Assembly: GCF_030145145.1 (NCBI RefSeq)
Contig: NZ_JAQYWD010000005.1
Span: 62,001 to 126,000, forward strand
Length of the DNA stretch: 64,000 nucleotides
Direction of reading: 5' to 3'
Source: Desulfobacula sp.
Lineage (GTDB): Bacteria; Desulfobacterota; Desulfobacteria; Desulfobacterales; Desulfobacteraceae
Shown: positions 9,019 to 17,174 of the stretch, in pieces
How the letters are laid out: the number at the start of each line of letters is the position of its first letter
How positions within the stretch are numbered: position 1 is the stretch's first letter
Translations under genes and position numbers: made by a program
Notes under the pieces: generated by a model
Told to the model about the DNA's origin: nothing
The model's input: only the letters and a program-made list of their open reading frames with translations
Databases searched by the model: none

Positions 9019-9186
9019 ATCTCCAGTACGCGCCTCACCTTTCCCGGACAGATCAACATGGACTCTTTGACCATGGAAAGATCACGCAAGAGGATACGGA
9101 TCGAACAAGGTAAAGGCAGAAAAGACCGGTATACCGTGTTGTCAGATACTCTTTTGAAGACCCTTGACGCGTATTGGTGCGCTTAG
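9019..9186 (+). pseudogene. remnant of a tyrosine recombinase/integrase
   Basis: An open stretch of about 55 codons bounded by stops encodes IRIEQGKGRKDRYTVLSD followed by LLKTLDAYW. This is the segment around the catalytic Lys beta-hairpin in XerD-like tyrosine recombinases and integrases of insertion elements. The catalytic Arg region upstream and the HxxR...Y region downstream are missing. It is therefore a decayed mobile-element relic between speD and the aldolase gene. No terminal repeats were found around it. Confidence 0.6.
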
Positions 9187-9220
9187 ACCCTTGGCAAACA
9201 ATTCGAGTAGCGTGATAAAC

Positions 9221-9871
9221 TCAGCGATTCTTTTTTTGACCATAGGTCTTGAATTTTTCAAGCACTGTTTCCATCTCTTCTTCCGGCAGAATCACTGGCT
9301 TGCCGATGCTTCGGGTTTGGTAATAAATTCGGGCGACAAATTCGATCTCTTCGGCGGCAGCAAAGGCGGCGTCCATATTCTGCCCCACAGCCAGCAGGCC
9401 ATGGTTGGCAAGGAGCAGGACGTTGTACTCCCCGATATTTTCAGCCACATTCCGGGCCAGTTCCAGGGTTCCGAAGGTAGCATAGGGTGCTATGGGAACT
9501 TTTTTTCCTGCAAAGCCCACCAGGTAATGAACCGCCGGGATTTCCCATCCCAGGCAGGCTATTGTGGTGGCATAGGGAGAATGGGTGTGCACCATGGCTT
9601 GAACATCCGGCCGCTGACGGTATACGGACAGGTGGAATCCCAGCTCGCTTGATGGGTTGCAGTCTCCATCCAAAATATTCCCGCCCAGATCGGTGAGGAC
9701 GACATCCTCAGGCTGTAAAGCCGCATATTCAATACCGCTGGGGCTGACAGCCACCCGTCCGGAATTCCGGTCAATTATGCTGAGATTGCCGCCGGTGCCG
9801 GTGGTCAGACCGGATTCAACCATTTTAAGCCCAAAACGCACAACTGTTTCTCTTTGTGTTTCCAACTGCAT
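9221..9871 (-). CDS. class II aldolase/adducin family protein (L-fuculose-phosphate aldolase-like)
   Basis: A 216-residue zinc-dependent class II aldolase. The zinc ligands are visible in VHTHSPYATTIA and LLLANHGLLAVG, and the phosphate-binding TGTGGNLS lies near residue 25. The ATG at 9871 was chosen because GGAGG lies six bases upstream; a longer frame to 9934 runs into the palindromic repeat and lacks a ribosome binding site. Family members cleave fuculose, rhamnulose or ribulose phosphates. Some annotated this way act on 5-methylthioribulose-1-phosphate in methylthioadenosine salvage. The nearby spermidine genes make that conceivable, but no other salvage gene is present. Confidence 0.85.
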   Translation of the reverse strand: MQLETQRETVVRFGLKMVESGLTTGTGGNLSIIDRNSGRVAVSPSGIEYAALQPEDVVLTDLGGNILDGDCNPSSELGFHLSVYRQRPDVQAMVHTHSPYATTIACLGWEIPAVHYLVGFAGKKVPIAPYATFGTLELARNVAENIGEYNVLLLANHGLLAVGQNMDAAFAAAEEIEFVARIYYQTRSIGKPVILPEEEMETVLEKFKTYGQKKNR

Positions 9872-9917
9872 AAATGCCTCCATTAAAAAAGATGATGCAT
9901 CTTTCGAATAACCCCCA

Positions 9918-10003
9918 TGCCCTGGAGGGCACAACGAATAACGAAAATGGTATTATACCGCCCCCGACGGGCCGATCCCATCGCCCGTCGGGGGCTCTGC
10001 TGT
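9918..10003 (+). repeat. palindromic intergenic repeat, copy 2
   Basis: Second copy of the element at 4527-4614. The first hairpin is TGCCCT-GG-AGGGCA (9918-9931). The shared linker ACAACGAATAACGAAAA follows, then a perfect 12-bp stem GCCCCCGACGGG (9960-9971) with CCCGTCGGGGGC (9984-9995). It lies between two minus-strand genes, downstream of the nitroreductase and just upstream of the aldolase start, a different context from copy 1. Confidence 0.85.
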
Positions 10004-10079
10004 CATATTTTCATATAAAAATCATCCAAATTAGAAAATTGGTTTGAATCATGGGGATACCCCGGCTTTTGTATGCGCT

Positions 10080-10748
10080 CTATAGAAATTCAGCAATATC
10101 TTGCAGGCCTTTTTTTTCTATTACCGGTACAAGCGTATTTTCAGACGGATATCCAACCACAAGAATCATAAAGGGCTTTTCGTTTGACGGCCGTTTAAGG
10201 ATTTTATTTAAAAATCTCATATTCGCAGGCGTATACGTCAGTGTCGCTAAGCCGGCATGATGCAAACCGGTAATCAGCATTCCCGTGGCAATGCCCACGG
10301 ATTCCAATACATAATAGTGCTTCTTTTTTTCCCCTGCCAAAGAATAGCCGTGAAGCTGTGAGAAAATGGTTATCAAAAATGGGGCCTTTTCCAGGAATGG
10401 TTTATTGGGAACTGTTCCCAGATGCGCCAAATCCTTTACCCAGTTTTTAGTCGAGGCCTGGCTGTAGAATTTTGTTTCAACTTCCTCAGCAGCTTTTCGG
10501 ATTTGTCGTTTGACAGTCCCGTCAGAGACAACAACAAAATGCCATGGTTGTTGATTGGCACCACTGGGGGCTGTAGCGGCAGCTCGCAGGCAGTTTTCTA
10601 TAATGCGTTTGTCAACGGGATGATCTGAAAATTCTCTCACTGTTCGACGTTGCTTCATTTTTTTATAAAATTGCAATGACCGTTCCTTCATTTCAGGTTC
10701 CGGATAGTTACAATAGTCACTTAACGGCTGCATCTGCTTTGTTGTCAT
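10080..10748 (-). CDS. nitroreductase family protein
   Basis: A flavin-dependent nitroreductase-fold protein of about 222 residues. The FMN-binding [12 protein letters not shown] motif is near residue 35, [15 protein letters not shown] near 60, and a late [16 protein letters not shown] helix is present. The N-terminal extension and [11 protein letters not shown] pattern resemble the iodotyrosine-deiodinase-like branch. ATG at 10748 is preferred because AGAAGGG lies five bases upstream; an ATG at 10763 is possible. It probably reduces nitro or halo-aromatic or quinone-type substrates with NAD(P)H, but the substrate is unknown. It has its own consensus promoter about 130 bases upstream. Confidence 0.85.
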   Translation of the reverse strand: MTTKQMQPLSDYCNYPEPEMKERSLQFYKKMKQRRTVREFSDHPVDKRIIENCLRAAATAPSGANQQPWHFVVVSDGTVKRQIRKAAEEVETKFYSQASTKNWVKDLAHLGTVPNKPFLEKAPFLITIFSQLHGYSLAGEKKKHYYVLESVGIATGMLITGLHHAGLATLTYTPANMRFLNKILKRPSNEKPFMILVVGYPSENTLVPVIEKKGLQDIAEFL

Positions 10749-10877
10749 GAAAACCCTTCTCATACACTCTGATTTTAATTATAAAGACCTATTTTCCTTC
10801 CCATTAAACCATTTTTAAAAGACGGTTGAGATCCTGGGGATGAATGGGCTTTTTTTGCATTTTTTTTCCACTGTATC

Positions 10878-10905
10878 TGTATATGAAAGCGTGATGATTT
10901 GTCAA
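10878..10905 (-). promoter_or_regulatory. sigma70-type promoter for the nitroreductase gene
   Basis: On the minus strand TTGACA (10905-10900) is followed after 16 bases by TATACA (10883-10878). It points toward the nitroreductase start at 10748, leaving a leader of about 120 bases. Confidence 0.6.
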
Positions 10906-10914
10906 TAAACGGGT

Positions 10915-13425
10915 TTATTCCTTGAGCGACATTGCTTGGGTTTTGATTTTCGACTCCCGTTTGACCAGCAGCAAGGTATTGAATGTCACGGAAAGACTGC
11001 TCATCAGCATGGCCGTGGCAGCGATGATGGGATTCAACAGTCCGCTGGCGGCCACCGGGATGCTGATGAGGTTGTACACAAGTGCAAACAAAAGGTTTTG
11101 TTTGACTTTTCCGTTCACCCGCTTTGCCAGCCGTATAAACTCAAGCAGCTGGACCGGGGTCTCCTGCATGAGGGTGATGGCGGCAACGCCTTCACCGGGA
11201 TTAAGGCCGGAATGAACAGCGATGGCAATGTCCGATTGGGCCATTGCCGGGGCATCGTTTACGCCGTCGCCCACCATGGCGATCTTTTTACCGGATTGCC
11301 GGAGTCCCCGGATAAAATCGGCTTTTTCATGGGGCAGCAATCCGCCATGGATACATTGCGCCGGGATGTGGACAAAGGCGCCGGCCGCCAGAGTGGTTGC
11401 CGGGGCATCTCCTGAAATCAGGAAACTGGTGAATCCCATTTTGCCGAGACGGGCGACAAGCGATTTCACGTCTTTTTTCATGGAGTCCCCCAGATGGACA
11501 GCCGCCACAATGGTCCCGTCCGCAGACAGAAAAACTGTGGATATGATCTGGGCGCCTTTCCTGGAAGGGGATATAAAGGAAGGTGCCGGGCTGCCGTCTG
11601 TTTGAACAAAGGCCATGCTGCCGAACCGATAGGGTTTATCCTGAAAACGGCAGGAGACACCGTTGGCATGATACACCACATTTTCCAGTTCAAGGGGTGC
11701 CAGGTCCTGTTGGATCCCATATGCCTTTATGGTATGGGCAATGTAATGGTCCGACCCTTGCTCCATGGCAAGGACAATCTGCCAGGCCTTTTTATCCGGA
11801 AAATCCATGGCCGTATCCATGTCCAGCACGTCAAGTTTGCCGGTTGTCAGTGTGCCTGTTTTGTCAAAGGCAATGGTATCCAGTCCTTCAACTTTTTCAA
11901 AGGCTTCAAAATTCCTTACCAGGATTCCTTTTTTTCCGGCGGCAGAGACACCGGCCACCAGTGCCAGGGGAATGGCAATACCCAGGGCGCAGGGACAGGA
12001 GATGACCAGGACTGAAATTCCCCGGTTAAAGGCCTCATAGGCGGACAAATCGTTTATCATCCAGAAAAAAAATGTCAGCACGGAAAGCCCCATCACCCCT
12101 GGAACAAAAAATTTTAAAAGGTTTTCAAGCCGCTGGGTCTGGGCAGTTTTTTCGGAAAGGCTGTTTTCCATGATGGCCAGCATTCTGCCGAGAATTGAGT
12201 CTTCCCCCACTCGCACGGCTTTTACTTGAATTTTTCCGGAAATAATCCGGGTGCCGCTTTTGACCGCATCCTCAAGACTTACACTGACCGGTTTTGCCTC
12301 TCCGGTGATCGAAGACTCGTCAATGACGGCAGCACCCTTGGTGACAATGCCGTCTGCAGCCAGGATCTCTCCCTGCTCCGCCATGAACGAGTCCCCCTGG
12401 GACAATTGTTTTATGGAAACATACCGCCCCTTTGGAAACTGCGCGGCACAGATTCTGACTTTCTGGGGAACCAGGGAAAAAAATCCCGCCAATCCTTCGG
12501 AGATTTTGTTTTTTGCAGACTGTTCGAGCATTTTACCAGTCAGTATCAGCAGGATCAACATGGATGCGGCATCAAAATAAAGATGGATGCTTCCCTTGTA
12601 GAAATGAAACAGGCTGTAACTATAGGTAGAAAATGACCCTGTTGAGATCAGGGTTTCCATGCCCGGCCATCCGGAGGTGATATTGCCAAGAGCCCGTTTG
12701 TGTATGGGATATCCGCCGTAGAAAACGACAACGGTGGCCATCAGGAAAACAGGCCAGGCCAGAAGCTGCACGGAATGACGTGACAGTTCAATGAAAAATC
12801 CTGAATAAATGGCCCAGCTGAGCATCATGACATTCATGGTTAAAAACAGGGTCACACACAGCCGGATAAATTCTTTTTTGTTTTTTTGAGGGGCTTGATC
12901 AAGATCCGCACAAGGGTATCCCAGTTTTTTAATGGCGGTATAAACTTTTTCCGGAGATGTTTTTACGGGATCATACAGCACGCTTCCCCGGTCGCTGGAA
13001 AAATTGCACGAGGCGTTTATAACTCCCTTGGACCGGGTGAGCGTGTTTTCAACAACCCATGCACAGGCAGGGCACCACATATTTTGAATCTGGAAATTGA
13101 GGGTCAGAAGATTGTCGGAATCAATGGGAAGCTTACCAACTGTCCCGGACGAATCTTTGGGCCTGGATGAATCTTGGGTAACGGCCCCAGGGTCTTGTTC
13201 CCCTGATGTTGGATTTTTTTCAGATGTGTCCGGGATAATGCCTGCGGCAACACATTGTTTGTAAAGGTCGGTATCCTTGAAATCTTGTGTGTCTTTGTAT
13301 TGATCCGATTCCATGAGCATGGTATGGACCATTTTACAGCCATTGCAGCAAAAAAAATCTTTTGACGGATCCTGGCAAGTTTTAACCGGCAGACCGCAGA
13401 GTTTGCAAGGAACTCGTGTTTTCAT
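10915..13425 (-). CDS. ccoI: copper-translocating P-type ATPase, CcoI/FixI-like
   Basis: An 836-residue P1B-type ATPase. The N-terminus holds a Cys-rich metal-binding segment (C7, C10, C17, C26, C27, C30) typical of oxidase-associated CcoI proteins. It is followed by an HMA domain with CPAC at 118-121, then eight membrane helices, the TGE actuator motif at 374-376, the CPC transport motif at 477-479, and the phosphorylation site DKTGT from D521. GDGVNDAPA lies near 720. CcoI proteins export copper to the periplasm for the heme-copper centre of cbb3 oxidases. It lies 55 bases downstream of the oxidase genes on the same strand, so it is probably the last gene of that operon. Confidence 0.9.
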   Translation of the reverse strand: MKTRVPCKLCGLPVKTCQDPSKDFFCCNGCKMVHTMLMESDQYKDTQDFKDTDLYKQCVAAGIIPDTSEKNPTSGEQDPGAVTQDSSRPKDSSGTVGKLPIDSDNLLTLNFQIQNMWCPACAWVVENTLTRSKGVINASCNFSSDRGSVLYDPVKTSPEKVYTAIKKLGYPCADLDQAPQKNKKEFIRLCVTLFLTMNVMMLSWAIYSGFFIELSRHSVQLLAWPVFLMATVVVFYGGYPIHKRALGNITSGWPGMETLISTGSFSTYSYSLFHFYKGSIHLYFDAASMLILLILTGKMLEQSAKNKISEGLAGFFSLVPQKVRICAAQFPKGRYVSIKQLSQGDSFMAEQGEILAADGIVTKGAAVIDESSITGEAKPVSVSLEDAVKSGTRIISGKIQVKAVRVGEDSILGRMLAIMENSLSEKTAQTQRLENLLKFFVPGVMGLSVLTFFFWMINDLSAYEAFNRGISVLVISCPCALGIAIPLALVAGVSAAGKKGILVRNFEAFEKVEGLDTIAFDKTGTLTTGKLDVLDMDTAMDFPDKKAWQIVLAMEQGSDHYIAHTIKAYGIQQDLAPLELENVVYHANGVSCRFQDKPYRFGSMAFVQTDGSPAPSFISPSRKGAQIISTVFLSADGTIVAAVHLGDSMKKDVKSLVARLGKMGFTSFLISGDAPATTLAAGAFVHIPAQCIHGGLLPHEKADFIRGLRQSGKKIAMVGDGVNDAPAMAQSDIAIAVHSGLNPGEGVAAITLMQETPVQLLEFIRLAKRVNGKVKQNLLFALVYNLISIPVAASGLLNPIIAATAMLMSSLSVTFNTLLLVKRESKIKTQAMSLKE

Positions 13426-13480
13426 TGTCTGCCTTTTTTATGAGGGACACGATATTTCTGCACGATAGAACCGGATAGGC

Positions 13481-13996
13481 TCAAAGGGTTGTTTTCTGTT
13501 TGGACCGGATATACTGGATAACCGCCTCCCGGCTTTCAACGGACATGGAGCTTGCCAGGGCAGGCGCTTTCTTGCCGCCGTAACTGATGAAGGCAAACAG
13601 CTCCGCATCACTCATGCCGGCGGTTCGTTTGTTGGTCAGGTTCGTGGGCAGGGGGAAAAAACTCTGGCCGACCGTTCCGAGCCCGTCCAGATTAGGCCCA
13701 TGACAGTGAAAGCAAAAGGCTCTGTAGTCTTTTTCCCCTTTTACCAGCATGACCTGGGCCGATAGCGTCGGGGCAAAGGTAAAATCGGTTTTCAGATTTG
13801 CCCGTATTAGGGCTTCACTTTTTGTGTCGGCAATGGTCCGTTTGTCCATTACAAGCTGGGGTTCTTCATGGGGCCGGATCACAGGCGTTTGATACATTCT
13901 CCCTGCTTTCAAATTTGAATCATACAGGGTAATGACCGTATAGGCCCCTGTTAAAACCAGCGACACAAAAACGGCAAGAAACAGCACCTTTTTCAT
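13481..13996 (-). CDS. membrane-anchored monoheme cytochrome c (CcoP/ActE-like)
   Basis: A 171-residue protein with an N-terminal membrane anchor (about residues 4-24) and one c-type heme site, CFHCH, near residue 96. The downstream PLPTNLTNKRTAGMSD segment and its Met could supply the sixth ligand. The fold matches the small cytochrome c modules of CcoP or of ActE in Alternative Complex III. Being directly behind the oxidase genes, it probably passes electrons from ACIII to the oxidase. Its ATG follows the preceding stop immediately (13996/13997), showing tight coupling. Confidence 0.8.
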   Translation of the reverse strand: MKKVLFLAVFVSLVLTGAYTVITLYDSNLKAGRMYQTPVIRPHEEPQLVMDKRTIADTKSEALIRANLKTDFTFAPTLSAQVMLVKGEKDYRAFCFHCHGPNLDGLGTVGQSFFPLPTNLTNKRTAGMSDAELFAFISYGGKKAPALASSMSVESREAVIQYIRSKQKTTL

Positions 13997-14224
13997 TTAA
14001 TTTGCCTCCTTGCCGCTGACATGCTGGCCCAGGGGATTTTTCTCATACACCGCATAGGGGGATTCAGACGGAAGGCTTTTCACGGGCCGGTAATCCCAGG
14101 TGGGAACGCCTTTGTCCGCCACCACGACAAAAGAGAAATATCCAACACCCAGGATGATGGCCACCATGGTGGTGATCCACAGGCAGGTTCGCACGAGGGA
14201 CTCTTTGGGCTTGAGTGTGTCCAT
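13997..14224 (-). CDS. small single-helix membrane protein of the oxidase operon
   Basis: A 75-residue protein with one transmembrane helix (about residues 12-35) and a polar tail containing GVPTWDYRPVKSLPSESPYAVYE. I do not recognise a family. It is enclosed between the CcoP-N-like gene (4-base gap) and the cytochrome c gene (directly abutting), so it is very probably an accessory subunit or assembly factor of the oxidase. Confidence 0.65.
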   Translation of the reverse strand: MDTLKPKESLVRTCLWITTMVAIILGVGYFSFVVVADKGVPTWDYRPVKSLPSESPYAVYEKNPLGQHVSGKEAN

Positions 14225-14228
14225 AATT

Positions 14229-14504
14229 TTATAAAATTACCTCCGAAAGGCCGTAAAACAGTATATAATAGATCGCCCATAAAACCGTACCACCGATAAT
14301 CAGGGCCATGATCATGGGGAACGGGCCGTCTGCCTTTTCGATGCCGTCCGCAAACTTCTGGACGGTTTTAAGGTTGGAGACCCGGGATTTGGGCCCGAAC
14401 ATGGGTAGAACCCACAGGGTCACGCCAAACAGGATCGCAAAGATAAGGGTCAGAAGGGTCAGAGCCAGTACCTGCTGGGTATTTAAAAGTTCGAAAAATC
14501 TCAT
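14229..14504 (-). CDS. CcoP N-terminal-domain-like small membrane protein
   Basis: A 91-residue protein with two membrane helices. Its second half, FADGIEKADGPFPM followed by a helix ending YYILFYG, resembles the FixP_N/CcoP N-terminal domain: an acidic GIEE-like loop, a Pro-rich turn, then a helix. In ordinary cbb3 oxidases this domain is fused to a diheme cytochrome c. Here it is a separate protein without a heme motif, and a monoheme cytochrome is encoded just downstream. It probably docks cytochrome c to the oxidase. Confidence 0.65.
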   Translation of the reverse strand: MRFFELLNTQQVLALTLLTLIFAILFGVTLWVLPMFGPKSRVSNLKTVQKFADGIEKADGPFPMIMALIIGGTVLWAIYYILFYGLSEVIL

Positions 14505-14568
14505 TTAAAAGTCCTTTTGTTTCAGGTTTTGTATCTGTCTTCCGGCCAAATCCCGGAAAAATTGCTGC

Positions 14569-14817
14569 CTAACGGAAAAAAAGGGCATATCCCACCAGGA
14601 CAAAACTTGCCGCAACGGCTGCAAAGCCCAGATAAAGGACACAATACAGATCACGCCCGACCTTTGCTGAGGGTGCTTGGGGCGTGGTCTCCTCCAGAGC
14701 CAGAAACCTTGCCCGCTGCTGGTCCGAAAACTGTCCGGTTTTCAGCGCCCATACAAACACGGTAATGCCGATAATAAGTCCGGTCAAGATATATGCCAGA
14801 AAAAATGGATAATACAT
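14569..14817 (-). CDS. CcoS-like oxidase assembly/membrane protein
   Basis: An 82-residue protein with two predicted membrane helices. The N-terminal helix followed by FVWALKTGQFSDQQRARFLAL matches the CcoS pattern (helix, then WALKxGQFDD), associated with copper or heme loading of cbb3 oxidases. Unlike CcoS it carries a second helix after a polar linker of about 20 residues. The ATG at 14817 was chosen for its AAAGG seven bases upstream; the frame extends to a TTG at 14841 without support. Confidence 0.65.
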   Translation of the reverse strand: MYYPFFLAYILTGLIIGITVFVWALKTGQFSDQQRARFLALEETTPQAPSAKVGRDLYCVLYLGFAAVAASFVLVGYALFFR

Positions 14818-14852
14818 GGCGCTGCCTTTATAGGTGTCCAAATGGGTTAAGG

Positions 14853-15788
14853 TTAAGGTTCATAGGATGCATCAATTCCTTTGGGTTCCTCATTGGCGTC
14901 GATTTCATCAATAAAATATTTGGCAATATAGTTTCCCACATCCCATATTTTTTCAGATTCCAGTTCTCGTTTAAAATAGGGCATGGCCGTTCCGGTAATA
15001 CCGTTCATGATCTGGTAGTAGATAATCCCCCCGCTGATCCCCCGACCTTTGAGGATGGTAAAGTTCAGCGGCGGCGGATACAGATAGGGCTGGGCCGGAC
15101 CCATGCCGTCTCCCACGGGTCCGTGGCAGCCAAAACAAAAATCCTGGTATATTTTTTCACCTCTTGCAAGGCCCGCCTCGGTTGCCGGATAGGGGGTGGG
15201 AATATCCCGCCAGCCTTGGGGGACATTGTCGTGAATCCATGCCACGTTTTCGTTAACCCCCGCTTCATAGGCGTTAACAGATCTCTTTTTCCAAAGCGTT
15301 TGTCTCTCCATTCGCAGGTCTGCATTCTTGAGCCCAAGACTCTGGGTATAGTGGATCAACAGGTCCAGATTGGCCTGTTTTAAAAATTCAAACGGGGGCA
15401 TGATGGAGAGGGGCCGGGTATATCTGGGGTTGGTAAAATGGGCCTGGTGCCAGTCATCCGGGTGCTCTCCGCCTTGCTGGGACAGGTCAGGACCGGTTCT
15501 CTGGGAGCCCAGGAGTATGGGGTAATCCTTTAGATAATCCCCGGCCTGGGCCAGTCTTTCAGCGCCCAATCCCCAGTCAATCGATCGGATTGACTGGGTG
15601 TGGCAATAAACGCATCCGTTGCTGACATACAGGGCCCGGCCTTTTTCCTCCATAGCTGTCCGACTTCTGAACAGATCTGAAGGGAGGGTTTTACTCGTGT
15701 TGGCATAGGGAAGAACGATGACGACCAATACCACTGAAATGAGGATAAGAAGGCTGCCGGCGACAATGGCTGCAGGTGTCATTTTCAT
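14853..15788 (-). CDS. ccoO: CcoO-like diheme cytochrome c subunit
   Basis: A 311-residue protein: one N-terminal membrane helix (about 8-28), then two cytochrome c domains with heme sites CVYCH (59-63) and CFGCH (218-222). The first domain carries the CcoO hallmarks SNGCVYCHTQSIR, DWGLGAERLAQAGDY, RTGPDL and SIMPPFEFL. Ordinary CcoO has a single heme; the extra C-terminal c domain replaces part of what CcoP normally provides. Its GMGPAQP and GTAMPYF segments could give the axial Met. The start overlaps the end of the CcoN gene by 4 bases. It should carry electrons from the ACIII side to the catalytic subunit. Confidence 0.87.
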   Translation of the reverse strand: MKMTPAAIVAGSLLILISVVLVVIVLPYANTSKTLPSDLFRSRTAMEEKGRALYVSNGCVYCHTQSIRSIDWGLGAERLAQAGDYLKDYPILLGSQRTGPDLSQQGGEHPDDWHQAHFTNPRYTRPLSIMPPFEFLKQANLDLLIHYTQSLGLKNADLRMERQTLWKKRSVNAYEAGVNENVAWIHDNVPQGWRDIPTPYPATEAGLARGEKIYQDFCFGCHGPVGDGMGPAQPYLYPPPLNFTILKGRGISGGIIYYQIMNGITGTAMPYFKRELESEKIWDVGNYIAKYFIDEIDANEEPKGIDASYEP

Positions 15789-17158
15789 GATGTTTCTCCG
15801 GGGTTTGAAATGAGTGATCTGAAAATATTATAAAACCCTGAAACAGCAGCCAGAAAAATTAACAATCCTAATGATGCACGGACAATGTTGTATATGTGGA
15901 TTTGGGGGAGTACCCGGTACACGGTTTCTCCGTTCAGCCAGGCATTTCCCTGGATGAGCCCGGAAATGGTCAGCACGATGGTAAACCCGACCACGCCGAT
16001 CAATATCATCCAGTATTGAAAATTGGCCAGAAATTGGCTGTAAAGTGGTTTGCCGGTTATTCTCGGAAGGATGAAATAAACGCCTCCCAGGGCAATCATC
16101 CCGGCAAACCCGAGGACACCGACATGGGCATGGCCCACCACCCAGTGGCTGAAGTGGGTCACCCGCTGGACATCGGGCAGTGCCATCATGGACCCCCGGA
16201 TACTGACGATAAAATACATGATGGTCCCGGTAAACACAAATTTACCCCCAATGTCTTCACTTATTAATCCAAGCTTTCCCCTGGCCGTGTACCAGATATT
16301 GATGAGAAAGGCCATCACCGGAATCACCATGGCAATGCTGTCAACAATGGCAACCACCTTGAGCCAGGTGGGAACCGGCACCTGTAAAAGATGGTGGGTT
16401 CCGATATGGGTGTAAATAACAATCAGGGCCCAGAATCCCAGGAGGGACAGGGTGTGACTGTACAGGGGTGTCCGGCAGACTTGGGGGATGATATAATAGG
16501 CAATGGCAGCTGAAAATGGTGTCAGCAGGAGCCCGAACACATTGTGTCCGTAAAACCAGAGGAGAATGGCATCGGGAATGCCGACAAGGGCGCCCGAATC
16601 GGGCTGCCAGATGACGTTTCCCAGGCTGTAGGTACAGGCAGTGAGAATGGTTCCTGCCAGCACATACCAGACAGAGACATACAAAATCTTTTCCTTCCTG
16701 TTTTTTACCGTCATCATGAAATTAAAGAAAATCAGGCTGAACGCAACGACGATGCCGACATCAATGGGCCAGATCATTTCTGCATATTCACGGCCTTGGG
16801 TAACCCCCAGAGCAAGGGTGATCACCAGGGCCACAAGGGCAATGTTCCACAAGACAACGGTGATAACGCCCAGCCGTTCACTGTAGAGCCCGGTGCGCAG
16901 CAGCCGGGGAACCATATAAAACGCGCAGGCCAGAAGGGCCGGGGTCGCAAATCCAAACAAGACCAGGTTGACATGCATGGGGCGAAGTCTTGAAAAAAGG
17001 AGCCAGGAAATATTGCCGGTTAAATCAGGGGCCACAAGCTCTATGGCTGCAGTAAATCCTACCAGGGTGGCCAACATCATCCAGGCGGCGGAGGTCAGGC
17101 AAAAACCCCTGGCTGTAAGGTAAGTGGCTGTATCGGGTCGGGTCGGGTTCTCGGGCAA
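15785..17158 (-). CDS. ccoN: cbb3-like heme-copper oxidase catalytic subunit I
   Basis: A protein of about 457 residues with 12 helices resembling CcoN. Visible landmarks are RLRPMHVNLVLFGF (low-spin heme His), WFYGHNVFGLLLTPF (CuB His), AAIAYYIIP, whose Tyr matches the cbb3 cross-linked Tyr, GTHHLLQVPVPTW (two CuB His), and HFSHWVVGHAHVGVLGF (heme His pair). TTG at 17158 was chosen: GAGGAG lies eight bases upstream and directly follows the actA stop; GTG at 17167 is too close to that sequence. The conserved Glu of FEGPMM in classical CcoN is Arg here (SIRGSMMA). It should reduce O2 to water with electrons from ACIII and CcoO. Confidence 0.85.
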   Translation of the reverse strand: MPENPTRPDTATYLTARGFCLTSAAWMMLATLVGFTAAIELVAPDLTGNISWLLFSRLRPMHVNLVLFGFATPALLACAFYMVPRLLRTGLYSERLGVITVVLWNIALVALVITLALGVTQGREYAEMIWPIDVGIVVAFSLIFFNFMMTVKNRKEKILYVSVWYVLAGTILTACTYSLGNVIWQPDSGALVGIPDAILLWFYGHNVFGLLLTPFSAAIAYYIIPQVCRTPLYSHTLSLLGFWALIVIYTHIGTHHLLQVPVPTWLKVVAIVDSIAMVIPVMAFLINIWYTARGKLGLISEDIGGKFVFTGTIMYFIVSIRGSMMALPDVQRVTHFSHWVVGHAHVGVLGFAGMIALGGVYFILPRITGKPLYSQFLANFQYWMILIGVVGFTIVLTISGLIQGNAWLNGETVYRVLPQIHIYNIVRASLGLLIFLAAVSGFYNIFRSLISNPGETS

Positions 17159-17174
17159 AGCAAACACTCCTCTA

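Noticed and set aside
11494-12015. Long frames antisense to the copper ATPase
   Set aside because: They are shadows of a clearly coding P-type ATPase.
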